Below are positions 10,933 to 18,830 of a DNA stretch of 61,677 nt, one piece after another. The stretch is from a bacterium (GTDB lineage: Bacteria > Armatimonadota > UBA5829): contig JAJFUS010000010.1 of assembly GCA_021372295.1 (NCBI GenBank), positions 1 through 61,677 of the forward strand. Reading direction: 5' to 3'. Every line of letters starts with the position of its first letter. The stretch's first letter is position 1. Made by a program: the position numbers and the translations under genes. The notes beneath the pieces were generated by a model. The model saw only the letters and a program-made list of their open reading frames with translations, was not told where the DNA came from and did no database searches.

Positions 10933-11292
10933 TTACTCCAGTATCATCTTTAGCCCAATCACCAGTAGCGTGACCCCGAATACCTTCTCAAGGATGGCGT
11001 TGGGCAAGCCGACCGCGATCTTTGAACCGAGCAGACCTCCAACAAAAAAACCGGCGGCGATCAAGGCGGCAGCCCTGATGTCAACGTAGCCTTGCCTGTA
11101 ATATGCTGCCGCCGCCAAGAGCCCAATCGGTGGGACCATCAGCGCTAAAGTAGTCCCCTGGGCTTGATGTTGCGTGAACTTGAACATAAATACCAGAATA
11201 GGCACAATAATTATGCCGCCCCCGATTCCGACAAGCCCACCGAGAGTCCCTGCCAACACTCCGACTAGAATGAGAAGAATAGCATTCACCAT
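10933..11292 (-). CDS. Half-size TauE/SafE (TSUP, DUF81) membrane permease
   Basis: 119 residues with about four membrane segments. It carries the TSUP signature LGGLVGIGGGIIIVPIL near 17-33 and a second glycine-rich pair, FFVGGLLGSKIAVGLP. Full TSUP proteins are about 240-260 residues with two such halves; this length fits the half-size forms that must dimerise. The family moves sulfite, sulfonates or other sulfur anions; the substrate here is unknown. ATG 11292 has GGGAG about 12 nt upstream. A partial copy of the cluster dyad (right half ATATCACA) lies at 11312-11330. Confidence 0.85.
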   Translation of the reverse strand: MVNAILLILVGVLAGTLGGLVGIGGGIIIVPILVFMFKFTQHQAQGTTLALMVPPIGLLAAAAYYRQGYVDIRAAALIAAGFFVGGLLGSKIAVGLPNAILEKVFGVTLLVIGLKMILE

Positions 11293-11391
11293 TGCTTGCG
11301 TTTGCTCCCATTAGTTTTATATCACATGCGCCGCACCGGTCCGATTAGAGGCGACATGCTTATTGATTCAAGATATCATAATCAATCAAGG

Positions 11392-11907
11392 CTATTCAGA
11401 TATACAGCGATGTGAGCGACCCATAACAAAGCCGATAATAATGAAGACCGGCAGCGTAAGCATCAGGCGAACCAGCGAAAAACGCCAGCCGAGAAAGCTT
11501 ATTTCAAAGCTGAGCATGGGCAGCTTCATCACTGAAAATGCGCCCAGATAGGTGAACACATATCTAGCGGCGCATCCCTTCTTTGAGAGTGCTGCGGCAA
11601 CGGGGAACGCGCCGTACAAGGGACCTGCCTGGAGCATCGCAAGCAGAATGACCCATAGAATTGCCACCAGTCCCGCGCCCGCGCCGACATGCCGCTCGAC
11701 GATCTCACGAGGCACCCAGACCTCGAAGACCCCGATGAGCAGAAACATCATCGGCAGGAAGCTAAGCATCTCTTTCACGAAGCCCATATAGCCGTAGCCT
11801 GCCCTCTGGGCTGTTTCATTATGCGCCGGTCCGTCACCCCACGCTAAGTAGATAATGAAGAGAAGCGTGGCCGTGAGACTAATGATAAGCTTACGGTCTA
11901 TCTTCAT
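11392..11907 (-). CDS. Predicted permease, C-terminal half of a split DUF318/YraQ-like transporter
   Basis: 171 residues with about five membrane helices (LIISLTATLLFIIYLAW, MLSFLPMMFLLIGVFEVWV, VAILWVILLAMLQAGPLYGAFPVAAAL, VRLMLTLPVFIIIGFVMG). The ...LQAGPLYGAFPVA... motif resembles the repeated P/G-rich motif of ArsP/YraQ permeases. Its ATG overlaps the TGA of the next-upstream gene (ATGA), so the two halves are translationally coupled and probably form one heterodimeric channel. Substrate unknown; metal-thiolate or sulfur-linked cargo is suggested only by the neighbours. Confidence 0.7.
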   Translation of the reverse strand: MKIDRKLIISLTATLLFIIYLAWGDGPAHNETAQRAGYGYMGFVKEMLSFLPMMFLLIGVFEVWVPREIVERHVGAGAGLVAILWVILLAMLQAGPLYGAFPVAAALSKKGCAARYVFTYLGAFSVMKLPMLSFEISFLGWRFSLVRLMLTLPVFIIIGFVMGRSHRCISE

Positions 11908-12371
11908 AGCAGCCTACCCATAGCCAGCGCTATGATCACTGCCCCAATGAAAGACAGGCCGTTCCTAACCAGCGCAGTTCTCCAGCCGAAGTATCTTGCC
12001 TCCATAGGCACTGTGACGATGCCGACCATAAGCAGGGTCGTCAGAAAACCTGATACGAGTGTTACTGAGGCTCCATTTCTGAGCAATACCCCCGCCAGAG
12101 GAAATGCTATAAATCCAGGGATCAGAGCGATGCTGCCGACAATGAGTGCCAAGATGAAATGGGTCCAGTTATCTACTGAAAGCCATGTTCTGAGTTGATC
12201 GGGAGTCAGAATTGCCAGACACAGGCTTATAAGGATGAGCACCAGCGACATGTCAGGCACTATCTTCCAGAGCATCTTCAGTCCACGGTGGATCGCCTGG
12301 ATCGCTTTGTGCCGATCAAGGACGAAGCACCCGGCGATTATGCACAGGCTTATGATATTGAAAGTCAGCAT
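11904..12371 (-). CDS. Predicted permease, N-terminal half of the split pair
   Basis: 155 residues with four or five helices. The core IALIPGFIAFPLAGVLLRNGASVTLVSGF corresponds to the P/G motif in the partner half, as expected for an internally duplicated transporter split in two. First gene of a two-gene unit; the 19-bp dyad lies at 12423-12441, 52 nt before its ATG. SD is weak (GGGAG at 14 nt). Function as a half-transporter is inferred from size, the coupled partner and motif symmetry. Confidence 0.7.
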   Translation of the reverse strand: MLTFNIISLCIIAGCFVLDRHKAIQAIHRGLKMLWKIVPDMSLVLILISLCLAILTPDQLRTWLSVDNWTHFILALIVGSIALIPGFIAFPLAGVLLRNGASVTLVSGFLTTLLMVGIVTVPMEARYFGWRTALVRNGLSFIGAVIIALAMGRLL

Positions 12372-12422
12372 TGCGGTTTGAGACGCTCCCTTCTTGATCC
12401 CAGTATATCAGAAAGAATACAA

Positions 12423-12441
12423 TAGGTGCATATCACACTTA
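12423..12441. promoter_or_regulatory. 19-bp dyad operator, site A (permease unit)
   Basis: TAGGTGCATATCACACTTA. It matches sites B and C at the conserved arm positions and has the same length, with left arm TAdGTG and right arm CACTTA. It is 52 nt upstream of the first permease gene. Regulator unknown; the PadR protein is the candidate. Confidence 0.6.
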
Positions 12442-12455
12442 CTCCCAAGTAAATA

Positions 12456-12485
12456 CTCCGCAGCACGAATCGTGTCGCCACGGAG
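12456..12485 (-). terminator. Possible terminator of the ORP-like operon
   Basis: Outer stem CTCCG/CGGAG encloses an inner stem CACGA/TCGTG just after the end of the Mrp fusion gene. On the minus strand it is followed by TATTTACTT rather than a clean T run, so termination is uncertain. Confidence 0.35.
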
Positions 12486-12508
12486 CATTTCCTGTACCTC
12501 ACATCATC

Positions 12509-13738
12509 CTAATGATCGCACACATTATCGCCGGTTGTCAGCGTGCCATTTAGATACGCCATTACTACACTTTCCGGTTCAGCCGGTTGTGCGCCCACAA
12601 CCACATTCACCCCTGATTGAGCAAAAAGATCTCGTGCCCGCTGTCCCATTCCACCAGCGATGACTAGGTTCACACCCTCACTATGAAGCCACTTGGGAAG
12701 AAGCCCCGGCTCATGAGGCGGCGGGACCAATATCGTCTTGGCAATGATCTTCTTCTCGTCGGGATCGACCTCGAAGATCGAGAACTTCTCGCAGTGGCCA
12801 AAGTGCATGCAGAGCTGGCCGTCAGTTGTCGGTAGTGCAATAAGCATTTTCGTAATCTCCTTGTTAGCTAGTTCCAGAGTGTTCTTGAGTCCCGCGACTA
12901 TAGGCTCGAAAGCCTGAGCCGCGCAGGACTTGGCATAGGTATAGACATAGGGAGTGCCTGCGTCTCCGGCGGTCACCACGAGTGGGTCGAGAGGCACACG
13001 CCCCAGGAAAGGCACGCTCATTTGCCCAGCCATTCGTTCACCTCCGCCGGACTTGAAGATGTCGGCGACCTCTCCACAGTGCGGACAGACAAATCCGCTC
13101 ATGTTCTCGATTACGCCCAATACCGGCAAACCTAGCTGCTGGCAGAAGCTGATCGACTTGCGGACATCGACCAGCGCCACATCCTGCGGAGTAGTAACCA
13201 CAACCGCACCATCGGCATTGCCTAGGGACTGGATGACCGACATCGGCTCATCGCCTGTTCCGGGAGGGCAATCCACAATCAGATAATCGAGGTCACCCCA
13301 GTTTACCTCCTCCACGAACTGCTTTATAAGGCCAGCCTTCCTTGGGCCGCGCCAGATGACTGCGTCGTCCGCACCCTGCAGCAAAAAGCCGATGGAGATC
13401 GCCTTGATATTGCCGACTTCGGCCGGGATGAGCTTCTGCCCATTCGACTCCAGCCGGTGATCTTCAAGATGAAGCATCTTAGGAACGCTCGGGCCGTGGA
13501 TGTCGACATCGAGTATTCCAACCTTGTTCCCCGCAAGCCCCAGCGATACCGCGAGGTTCACTGCAACAGTGCTCTTGCCGACGCCGCCCTTGCCGGATAG
13601 CACGACGATCTTGTGCTTGATGCGCCGAAGTGTTTCCTCGCGATCAATGGATGCCATAAGCTCATCAATGCTTTGTGGACTATCAGATACGCACGAGCCA
13701 CACCCGTGCGTGGCGTCACAACTACTACCTTGGGACAT
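12509..13738 (-). CDS. Mrp/NBP35 P-loop ATPase fused to a NifX/ORP-like domain (MrpORP type)
   Basis: 409 residues. An N-terminal Cys cluster (C7, C13, C16) precedes the Mrp domain with deviant Walker A SGKGGVGKST near 48-57, DVDIHGPSVPKML, and the paired CPHC motif near 216-219 used for a bridging Fe-S cluster in this family. From about 294 a dinitrogenase Fe-Mo cofactor domain follows (LPTTDGQLCMHFGHCEKFSIF). This exact fusion is known in Desulfovibrio as MrpORP, linked to the orange-protein Mo-Cu-sulfide system. SD TAGGAG precedes ATG. Last gene of the operon. It probably loads or transfers a metal-sulfur cluster; the cargo here is inferred. Confidence 0.9.
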   Translation of the reverse strand: MSQGSSCDATHGCGSCVSDSPQSIDELMASIDREETLRRIKHKIVVLSGKGGVGKSTVAVNLAVSLGLAGNKVGILDVDIHGPSVPKMLHLEDHRLESNGQKLIPAEVGNIKAISIGFLLQGADDAVIWRGPRKAGLIKQFVEEVNWGDLDYLIVDCPPGTGDEPMSVIQSLGNADGAVVVTTPQDVALVDVRKSISFCQQLGLPVLGVIENMSGFVCPHCGEVADIFKSGGGERMAGQMSVPFLGRVPLDPLVVTAGDAGTPYVYTYAKSCAAQAFEPIVAGLKNTLELANKEITKMLIALPTTDGQLCMHFGHCEKFSIFEVDPDEKKIIAKTILVPPPHEPGLLPKWLHSEGVNLVIAGGMGQRARDLFAQSGVNVVVGAQPAEPESVVMAYLNGTLTTGDNVCDH

Positions 13739-13752
13739 GTTCTACTCCTAAT

Positions 13753-14634
13753 CTATAGTTCGTTTGTCACTTGGGACAGATCGTCCCATATCTCGCGCAG
13801 CTTGCTGCTGACGGGACCTTCTGAATATTCGATTACACTCTTGCCGACCAATTGGGCGGCGGTAACGACTGGATCGTATAGAATCCGGCCCAACACCGAA
13901 ATTCCGTGAGCGGATGCAAACGCATCTATCTCCGCCGCCTGATCCGGATTTATGTCGGACTTATTGATGATGACACTCGTCGGCACTCGAAAGTGTGCGG
14001 CCAGTTTCACGACACGCTGGAGGTCATGTATTCCCGATACGGTTGGTTCGGTGACTATCACTACACGGCTTGCTCCGGCCAGCGACGCGATCACGGGACA
14101 GCCGATTCCGGGAGGCCCATCAGTCAGAATCAGCTTGGCGCCTGTGGATTGGGCGACTGACCTCGCCTCATTTCGGACCAGCGTAACGAGCTTGCCCGAG
14201 TTCTCTCCACCCGCACCTAGCCTTGCATACACCATCGGGCCAATTCGTGTCTGAGAGACAAACCAGCGCCCGTTGATTGTGTCCTCCATCGTAATCGCGT
14301 GGCTCGGACAGAATGCAGCACACACTCCACAACCTTCACAAGCCATCTGATCAATGAAGTAGGAGTCTTCGCCATCCGCTCCTGAGACCGCGCCGAATCG
14401 GCACATCTCCACGCATTGACCACACCATGTGCATCTGTCGGGGTCGATCCGGGCGGTCTTGCCGCCGATGAACTCGTGGGTTTCCTTCACGTCAGGTTCC
14501 AGCACAAGATGGAGGTCGGCCGCATCTACGTCGCAATCTACTACTATTGGCTTGTCAGCCAGTGTAGCGAATGCGGCTGTTATGCTCGTTTTGCCGGTCC
14601 CGCCTTTTCCGCTCAAGATCACGATCTCTTTCAT
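13753..14634 (-). CDS. MinD-superfamily P-loop ATPase with inserted 2x[4Fe-4S] ferredoxin domain (1)
   Basis: 293 residues. Walker A SGKGGTGKTS near 8-17. The ferredoxin insert at about 60-125 carries CTWCGQCVEMCRF and CEGCGVCAAFCP, eight cysteines for two clusters. LILTDGPPGIGCPV is the switch/Walker B region. Its ATG overlaps the upstream TGA, so it is coupled to its paralogue at 14631-15476. Such pairs accompany orange protein in Desulfovibrio and are thought to act in ATP-driven assembly of the metal cluster or in ORP-complex formation. The same role here is inferred from identical neighbours. Confidence 0.9.
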   Translation of the reverse strand: MKEIVILSGKGGTGKTSITAAFATLADKPIVVDCDVDAADLHLVLEPDVKETHEFIGGKTARIDPDRCTWCGQCVEMCRFGAVSGADGEDSYFIDQMACEGCGVCAAFCPSHAITMEDTINGRWFVSQTRIGPMVYARLGAGGENSGKLVTLVRNEARSVAQSTGAKLILTDGPPGIGCPVIASLAGASRVVIVTEPTVSGIHDLQRVVKLAAHFRVPTSVIINKSDINPDQAAEIDAFASAHGISVLGRILYDPVVTAAQLVGKSVIEYSEGPVSSKLREIWDDLSQVTNEL

Positions 14635-15476
14635 AGGCCACCGCCTTCCAGTAGAGCATCCGCCAGCTTCTCGAAGTGCCTCGCTGCCTGCGGTACCGCA
14701 TCCACGGCAAGAACCCCGCGCGAGTAGGCTTCGGCAATCTGCCTGCTGTGCGGCAGACGACCCCAGATCGGTATCGACTGCTCGCTGTAGAAGCGCTCGA
14801 CGCGATCATCACCGATGTCAGCGCGATTGATGAACACTCCACACGACAGCGAAAGCTCGCGGACCAGATGGACTGCTAGTGTTAGGTCGTGTAGACCGAA
14901 CGCCGTAGGTTCCGCAACAAGCACGACCTTGTCGGCACTCCTCAATGTGGCCACAACCGGACACGATGTTCCAGGAGGCGCATCCATCACTACGATGCAA
15001 TCCAGCCTTGCGCGGCTGATGACGTCTCGAATGAGCGGCGGGCTCATAGCTTCACCAACGTTCAGCCTGCCGTGAACAAACTCGACGTCTCTGGCCATAC
15101 CACACTCAACAATGCCAATCGTCCTGCCAACCTCGGTTATCGCGCCTGTGGGGCAAATCCTGGCGCATCCGCCGCATCCGTGGCAGAGCTCAGGAAACGT
15201 GAGCGTGACATTCGCTAGCGAAGTAATAGCGTGAAATCGGCAGATATCACTGCACTTACCGCAGTGGATGCACAAAGCCTCATCAACCTGCGGCACGAGA
15301 GTTTTCATCTCATACGAATCCGAAAACTCAGGATGCAGGAAGAGATGCCCGTTTGGCTCCTCCACATCGCAGTCCAGATATTGGACGCTATGCGCACGCG
15401 ACAGCACGCGAGCAAGGTTGGTGCTCACAGTGGTCTTACCGGTCCCACCTTTTCCGCTGGCTATTGCAATTCTCAT
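14631..15476 (-). CDS. MinD-superfamily P-loop ATPase with inserted 2x[4Fe-4S] ferredoxin domain (2)
   Basis: 281 residues, paralogous to the downstream ATPase. Walker A SGKGGTGKTT near 7-16; ferredoxin insert with CIHCGKCSDICRF and CHGCGGCARICP at about 65-115; IVVMDAPPGTSCPV at the switch region. It starts 1 nt after the zinc-ribbon gene and overlaps the next ATPase by 4 nt, so the trio is a tight operon. The pair probably works as a heterodimer, as proposed for ORP-linked MinD proteins. Confidence 0.9.
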   Translation of the reverse strand: MRIAIASGKGGTGKTTVSTNLARVLSRAHSVQYLDCDVEEPNGHLFLHPEFSDSYEMKTLVPQVDEALCIHCGKCSDICRFHAITSLANVTLTFPELCHGCGGCARICPTGAITEVGRTIGIVECGMARDVEFVHGRLNVGEAMSPPLIRDVISRARLDCIVVMDAPPGTSCPVVATLRSADKVVLVAEPTAFGLHDLTLAVHLVRELSLSCGVFINRADIGDDRVERFYSEQSIPIWGRLPHSRQIAEAYSRGVLAVDAVPQAARHFEKLADALLEGGGL

Positions 15477-15477
15477 A

Positions 15478-15672
15478 TTAGCGCGCTCTCGTCATTCGGG
15501 CGCTGCACTTGGGGCAGGTCTTCTCCGAGCAGGGCAGGCCGCGCTCGTGAGGTTCGCGATGTCCGCATATCGGACAGATGCACTCCCCGCCGGGGCCGGC
15601 TGTGGCAGGTCGTCCCGCCATTCGGCCTCTTCCTCGTCCACCGAGAGGTCCGGTTCCATCTCCTCTAGGCAT
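15478..15672 (-). CDS. Small DUF5320-like / zinc-ribbon protein
   Basis: 64 residues, start ATG with strong SD AAAGGAG at 6-7 nt. The N-terminus MPRGDGTGPLGGRGRGRMAG is the Gly/Arg-rich signature seen in DUF5320 proteins that accompany NifX/MinD genes. The C-terminal half has CICPICG and CSEKTCPKC, two CxxC knuckles likely to bind zinc or iron in a rubredoxin-like way. Role unknown; its place between orange protein and the ATPases suggests an accessory or scaffold in the same pathway. A competing frame at 15492-15692 lacks these features. Confidence 0.8.
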   Translation of the reverse strand: MPRGDGTGPLGGRGRGRMAGRPATAGPGGECICPICGHREPHERGLPCSEKTCPKCSARMTRAR

Positions 15673-15709
15673 TGCTTGCTCCTTTCCGTCACCAGTTCAG
15701 GTGACTGTG

Positions 15710-16072
15710 TTATTGCCAGTGGCCTTCGACATCCGGGCCAGTGGCTTCGCTAAGCTGTTCACTTTGGTATGCGGCGAGCGCTTCGGCAACAGTGCCACCA
15801 AGGCCCGTGTAGACCTTAATTCCAGCGGCGGCCAGCACGCGGAACGCTTTGGGGCCGCAGTGGCCTGTAAGGACTGCTCCCACGCCACGTCTGGCCAGCA
15901 TCTCGGCTGTCTGGATACCAGCGCCCTGTATCGCATTCAAGCTCGGCAAGTTCTCCAGCGTTTGCCAGTCATCAAGCTCAGAATCATAAAGCATAAAGGT
16001 GTGAGCCCGCCCAAATCGCGGGTCCACTTGAGAATCAGCGCTTTGTTCGACTGCTGATATAGCGATCTGCAT
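15710..16072 (-). CDS. Orange-protein / NifX-NifB family metal-cluster binding protein
   Basis: 120 residues, the full NifX/ORP fold: QVDPRFGRAHTFMLYD near 15-30, then GAGIQTAEMLARRGVGAVLTG, CGPKAFRVLAAAGIKVYTG and GTVAEAL. SD GAGGAG precedes ATG by 6 nt. First gene of the five-gene run to MrpORP, with operator site B 18 nt upstream of its start. Desulfovibrio ORP binds a Mo-Cu sulfide cluster non-covalently; whether the same metal is bound here cannot be told from sequence. Confidence 0.85.
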   Translation of the reverse strand: MQIAISAVEQSADSQVDPRFGRAHTFMLYDSELDDWQTLENLPSLNAIQGAGIQTAEMLARRGVGAVLTGHCGPKAFRVLAAAGIKVYTGLGGTVAEALAAYQSEQLSEATGPDVEGHWQ

Positions 16073-16089
16073 AGTTGTCTCCTCAATCT

Positions 16090-16108
16090 TATGTGTTAAT
16101 TACACTTA
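16090..16108. promoter_or_regulatory. 19-bp dyad operator, site B (ORP operon)
   Basis: TATGTGTTAATTACACTTA, 18 nt before the orange-protein ATG and 45 nt after the NifU-like stop. Arms ATGTGT / ACACTTA match site C almost exactly. It separates two adjacent minus-strand units, implying an independent start of transcription here. Confidence 0.65.
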
Positions 16109-16152
16109 GCCATCGCCAAAAGAATCCTGCCCTTCGCTACTCAATGGAAAGA

Positions 16153-16554
16153 TCAGGTTTGCGGGGTATCTGACTCAGGCTGCTCATCCGAAATCAGATG
16201 AAGATAGTCCGCCATTGCGTAGTGCAATGCGCCCACGCCCAGGTTGGAGCAGTGCATTTTGTCTTCGGGCAATCCACCAAGATGTTGCGCCACATCCTCG
16301 GGCGTCAGACACATCGCCTGCTCCATCATCATACCGCAGGCAAGATCAGTCGTTGCGCTGCCGCTGGCAATAGCCGCCGGGCAGCCCTTACACAGGAAGC
16401 CGATATCCACGATCTTCCAGTCCTCGACCCGAATGCTGATGCGCATGTAGTCGCCACACTCAGGGTCTCCAATCAGGCCAACGCCGTCTGCATCCTCAAG
16501 TTTGCCAACGTTTCGAGGGTTCTGGAAATGGTCGAGCAAGATCAGGTTATACAC
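16153..16554 (-). CDS. NifU/IscU-type Fe-S cluster scaffold
   Basis: 133 residues from GTG 16554 (VYNLILLDHFQNPRNVG). I prefer this start because GAGG sits 9 nt upstream and the family begins at this helix; a longer reading from 16650 would overlap the preceding gene by 104 nt and add unrelated residues. Ligand motifs are GDPECGDYMRI (with the family Asp) and CKGCPAAIASGSATT; the third cysteine is in KMHCSNLG. The start overlaps the methyltransferase-thioesterase stop by 8 nt. It probably supplies clusters to the Fe-S ATPases next door. Confidence 0.88.
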   Translation of the reverse strand: MYNLILLDHFQNPRNVGKLEDADGVGLIGDPECGDYMRISIRVEDWKIVDIGFLCKGCPAAIASGSATTDLACGMMMEQAMCLTPEDVAQHLGGLPEDKMHCSNLGVGALHYAMADYLHLISDEQPESDTPQT

Positions 16555-17584
16555 TATCCTGAGCCTCGCGCAATTTTGGTTGTCTTGTTGGCATGAACCG
16601 AGCAGTTGCGGACGCTTTGGTAAACCCGCTCTGCTCGATGGATGCCTCAAGCGTATGCACCCGCTTTTCAGATCGTATAAGCCGAGCGCTCACTCTGAGT
16701 GGTACGCCAACGCGGACGGGATCTCGGAACCTCACATTCAACCTAGCCGTCAGGGCTTCTATCCCAAGCCCGAACAGGCAGTTCGTCATAGCTGAATCGA
16801 GCAGTGTCGATACGATCCCGCCTTGCACAATGCCAGGGTAGCCCTGGTATGTCTCAGGAATCACACACTCGCACGACACAGATGTTTCTCCATTCGGCAC
16901 AAAACGCAGGTCCAAGCCGTCCGGGTTCTCGCGGCCACAGGCGAAGCATCTTGAGTGAAGCTCTGAGCTGGTGTCTGTGGCCATCCTTCCTTCGGCTACC
17001 AAAACTTCATTTAGGCTCAGGGAGAAACGCCGGACTTTCTGAAAAGACGACTGGAGGTATCGGCTCACCATTTCGTAATCGGCAGTCCCTCGACGATGTT
17101 CTTTGCCATGGATTTCGGAATGCACCTTGGATATCGCCTCGAAACCCTTTGCATTGAAGTCGACGATCAGAAGACTGCCATCAACCGAAACAACGCGCGT
17201 CATCTCAGCGAGAGCTTGCATCGGATCATCAATCTCATGAAGACTGTTTGCTGATACGACACTACTGAACGATTTGTCTTGATATGGCAGGTCCAGGGCG
17301 TCGAAATACGTAAAAGTCACCTTCCCTGGAAACAGATGACCTACTTTATCAATTGTGGTTGCCAAAGCATTTTTGTCGATGTCACCGGAGACGACATTGA
17401 AACCTGCCGAGGCGAGAGTGTAAGCCATTCGGCCGCTCCCGGTTGCCACGTCGAGCACAGTCTGGTTCTTGTGCAGTTGAGCATGCTCGACCGCAGTTCG
17501 ATACTCGCCAAGCATGTCGTATCCAGATTTTGCCAGAATAGAATCTGAGTCTTTAAGCGGATAAGATAAGCCGCATGGTCCCAA
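16547..17584 (-). CDS. SAM-dependent methyltransferase fused to a PaaI-like hotdog thioesterase
   Basis: 345 residues. The class I methyltransferase covers about 1-200: motif I VLDVATGSGRMA, acidic end of beta-2 SGDID, then SVVSANSLHEIDDP and LIVDFNAKGFEA. A PaaI/YbgC-type hotdog covers about 210-335: CFACGRENPDGLDLRF, then GYPGIVQGGIVSTLLDSAMTN with the family Asp in LLDSAM, then LNVRFRDPV. TTG start with GGGGG 7 nt before. It is driven by a good promoter overlapped by operator site C. I know both parts separately but not this fusion; the substrate (a thioester or thiol-linked compound) is unknown. Confidence 0.85.
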   Translation of the reverse strand: MGPCGLSYPLKDSDSILAKSGYDMLGEYRTAVEHAQLHKNQTVLDVATGSGRMAYTLASAGFNVVSGDIDKNALATTIDKVGHLFPGKVTFTYFDALDLPYQDKSFSSVVSANSLHEIDDPMQALAEMTRVVSVDGSLLIVDFNAKGFEAISKVHSEIHGKEHRRGTADYEMVSRYLQSSFQKVRRFSLSLNEVLVAEGRMATDTSSELHSRCFACGRENPDGLDLRFVPNGETSVSCECVIPETYQGYPGIVQGGIVSTLLDSAMTNCLFGLGIEALTARLNVRFRDPVRVGVPLRVSARLIRSEKRVHTLEASIEQSGFTKASATARFMPTRQPKLREAQDSV

Positions 17585-17652
17585 AACGTTGCCCCCATTA
17601 GATTCACATTGGTCACGGACTAAGCGCAGCGATACTGCTATCGCGATAACGC

Positions 17653-17699
17653 TATGTGTAACCTACACTTAGTATAGCTTCGGCTTTTGCCGGTGTCAA
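17653..17699 (-). promoter_or_regulatory. Sigma-70 promoter with 19-bp dyad operator, site C
   Basis: On the minus strand TTGACA (17694-17699), a 17-nt spacer and TATACT (17671-17676) form a near-consensus promoter about 70 nt before the methyltransferase-thioesterase start. The dyad TATGTGTAACCTACACTTA (17653-17671) begins at the last base of the -10 and covers the transcription start, the classic position for a repressor. Confidence 0.75.
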
Positions 17700-17714
17700 T
17701 CCTCTACAAGAGTT

Positions 17715-17880
17715 TCAGTCCTGCTCCAGCGAATACGGCCAGCTGGCAAGTCCCCCATTGAGGAAGCACATATTCTTAAAGCCCGCGCCGTCCAAGATGC
17801 GCTCGGCCTCGTAGCTCCGGACACTTAATCTTGCAGGAAGCCACTATTGGAAGTGACGGTTCTTTTCGATATTTGATCAA
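17715..17880 (-). pseudogene. Rhodanese (sulfurtransferase) C-terminal remnant with a frameshift
   Basis: Read in two frames: KYRKEPSLPIVASCKI, then after a one-base shift near 17824, VRSYEAERILDGAGFKNM and CFLNGGLASWPYSLEQD with a stop at 17715-17717. This is the rhodanese end: active-site Cys loop, a GF turn and the NGG...W close. The upstream part is missing where recombinase debris begins. It lies just before the ORP/NifU cluster and was probably a sulfur donor of that locus. Confidence 0.75.
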
Positions 17881-17974
17881 CACGGGCATTCCAAAGCAAG
17901 TATCTGATCTACTGTGGGAAACCACAAGAGGATTACACGCCGGACCAATGATTACCAGGTTCTTCGCGGCGCCT

Positions 17975-18830
17975 GAGATCACACATGATATATTACCAGC
18001 TATCCAATTGCACTGTCTGCAGTCGGCTCGGCTTCGGTTTCTATAATCGCCGTAGCTTCCAGGGTGGAGGCAAGCGGTATCGGGATCCCGAGGAATGGAA
18101 GATCATCGAAAATGCACATCCTGCGATTATTACGCTGGAGGAAGCCGACGCAATCTATGTTCTAAATCAGAGGAGGAAAGCCGAGTCGGTATTTGCTTTC
18201 CGGAGGGATGATGGTTTGCAGCAGCTGTGGATCACCACTGGCAGGAAGAACCAAGGAAGGAATCGACTACTACCTCTGTGGCAGCTATCTCTATCGCCGA
18301 GGTGAAGGCTGTTCTGCCTGCTGACATGTCAGGAAAGGTGATTTAGAAGCTGACGTTTTCGGCATTCTTGAAGAGACTTTACCGGGAGATTCTTCCCAGC
18401 TGAGCGAGGCAGTAAGGCGCTATAATAATTGGGCAACCGAACAAAGCGTGCGTTATCAGGAAACCAAGAAACAGAATCTGGAAGCAATAGAGACGATAAA
18501 CCTGAAGATCGAGCGGCTGATGACTGCTGTTGCGGAGGGACTACCAGCAAGTGAGGTCTCTAAAGCCATATCGGAGCTATCGGCTAAGAAGCGGCGTCTT
18601 GAACGGCTTGAAAATGTGCAGGTTCACAAACCCATTGCCGTTGATAATCTTCTCAAGAAAGCACGTGAGCTGAGGAAGAGACTGGAGTGCAGTGACGATG
18701 GGCAGAAAAGGTTAGTGCTCAAGCAGTTCATCAGGAGCATAATCGTGCACCCTGACAAGAAACAAATCCTCATAAAAGTCAAAAGCCCACTCCCTCTATT
18801 GGGAATGGACTCCGGACTTGGTCATTCATG
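17975..18830 (+). pseudogene. Serine recombinase remnant lacking the catalytic domain
   Basis: The recombinase domain reads YYQLSN ... RLGFGFYNRRSFQGGGKRYRDP and AHPAIITLEEADAI. A frameshift near 18230 leads to the zinc-ribbon part DYYLCGSYLYRRGEGCSAC and a stop. A third frame from about 18340 gives the coiled-coil tail (LKIERLMTAVAEG, ISELSAKKRRLERLE, KQFIRSIIVHPD). The N-terminal resolvase domain with the serine nucleophile is absent. It is a different lineage from the intact recombinase at 22393. The 18831-19104 stretch holds nothing I can support. Confidence 0.8.

Noticed and set aside
16555..16650. Longer NifU start overlapping the thioesterase domain
   Set aside because: Extra residues have no NifU similarity and the GTG at 16554 has a well placed SD.
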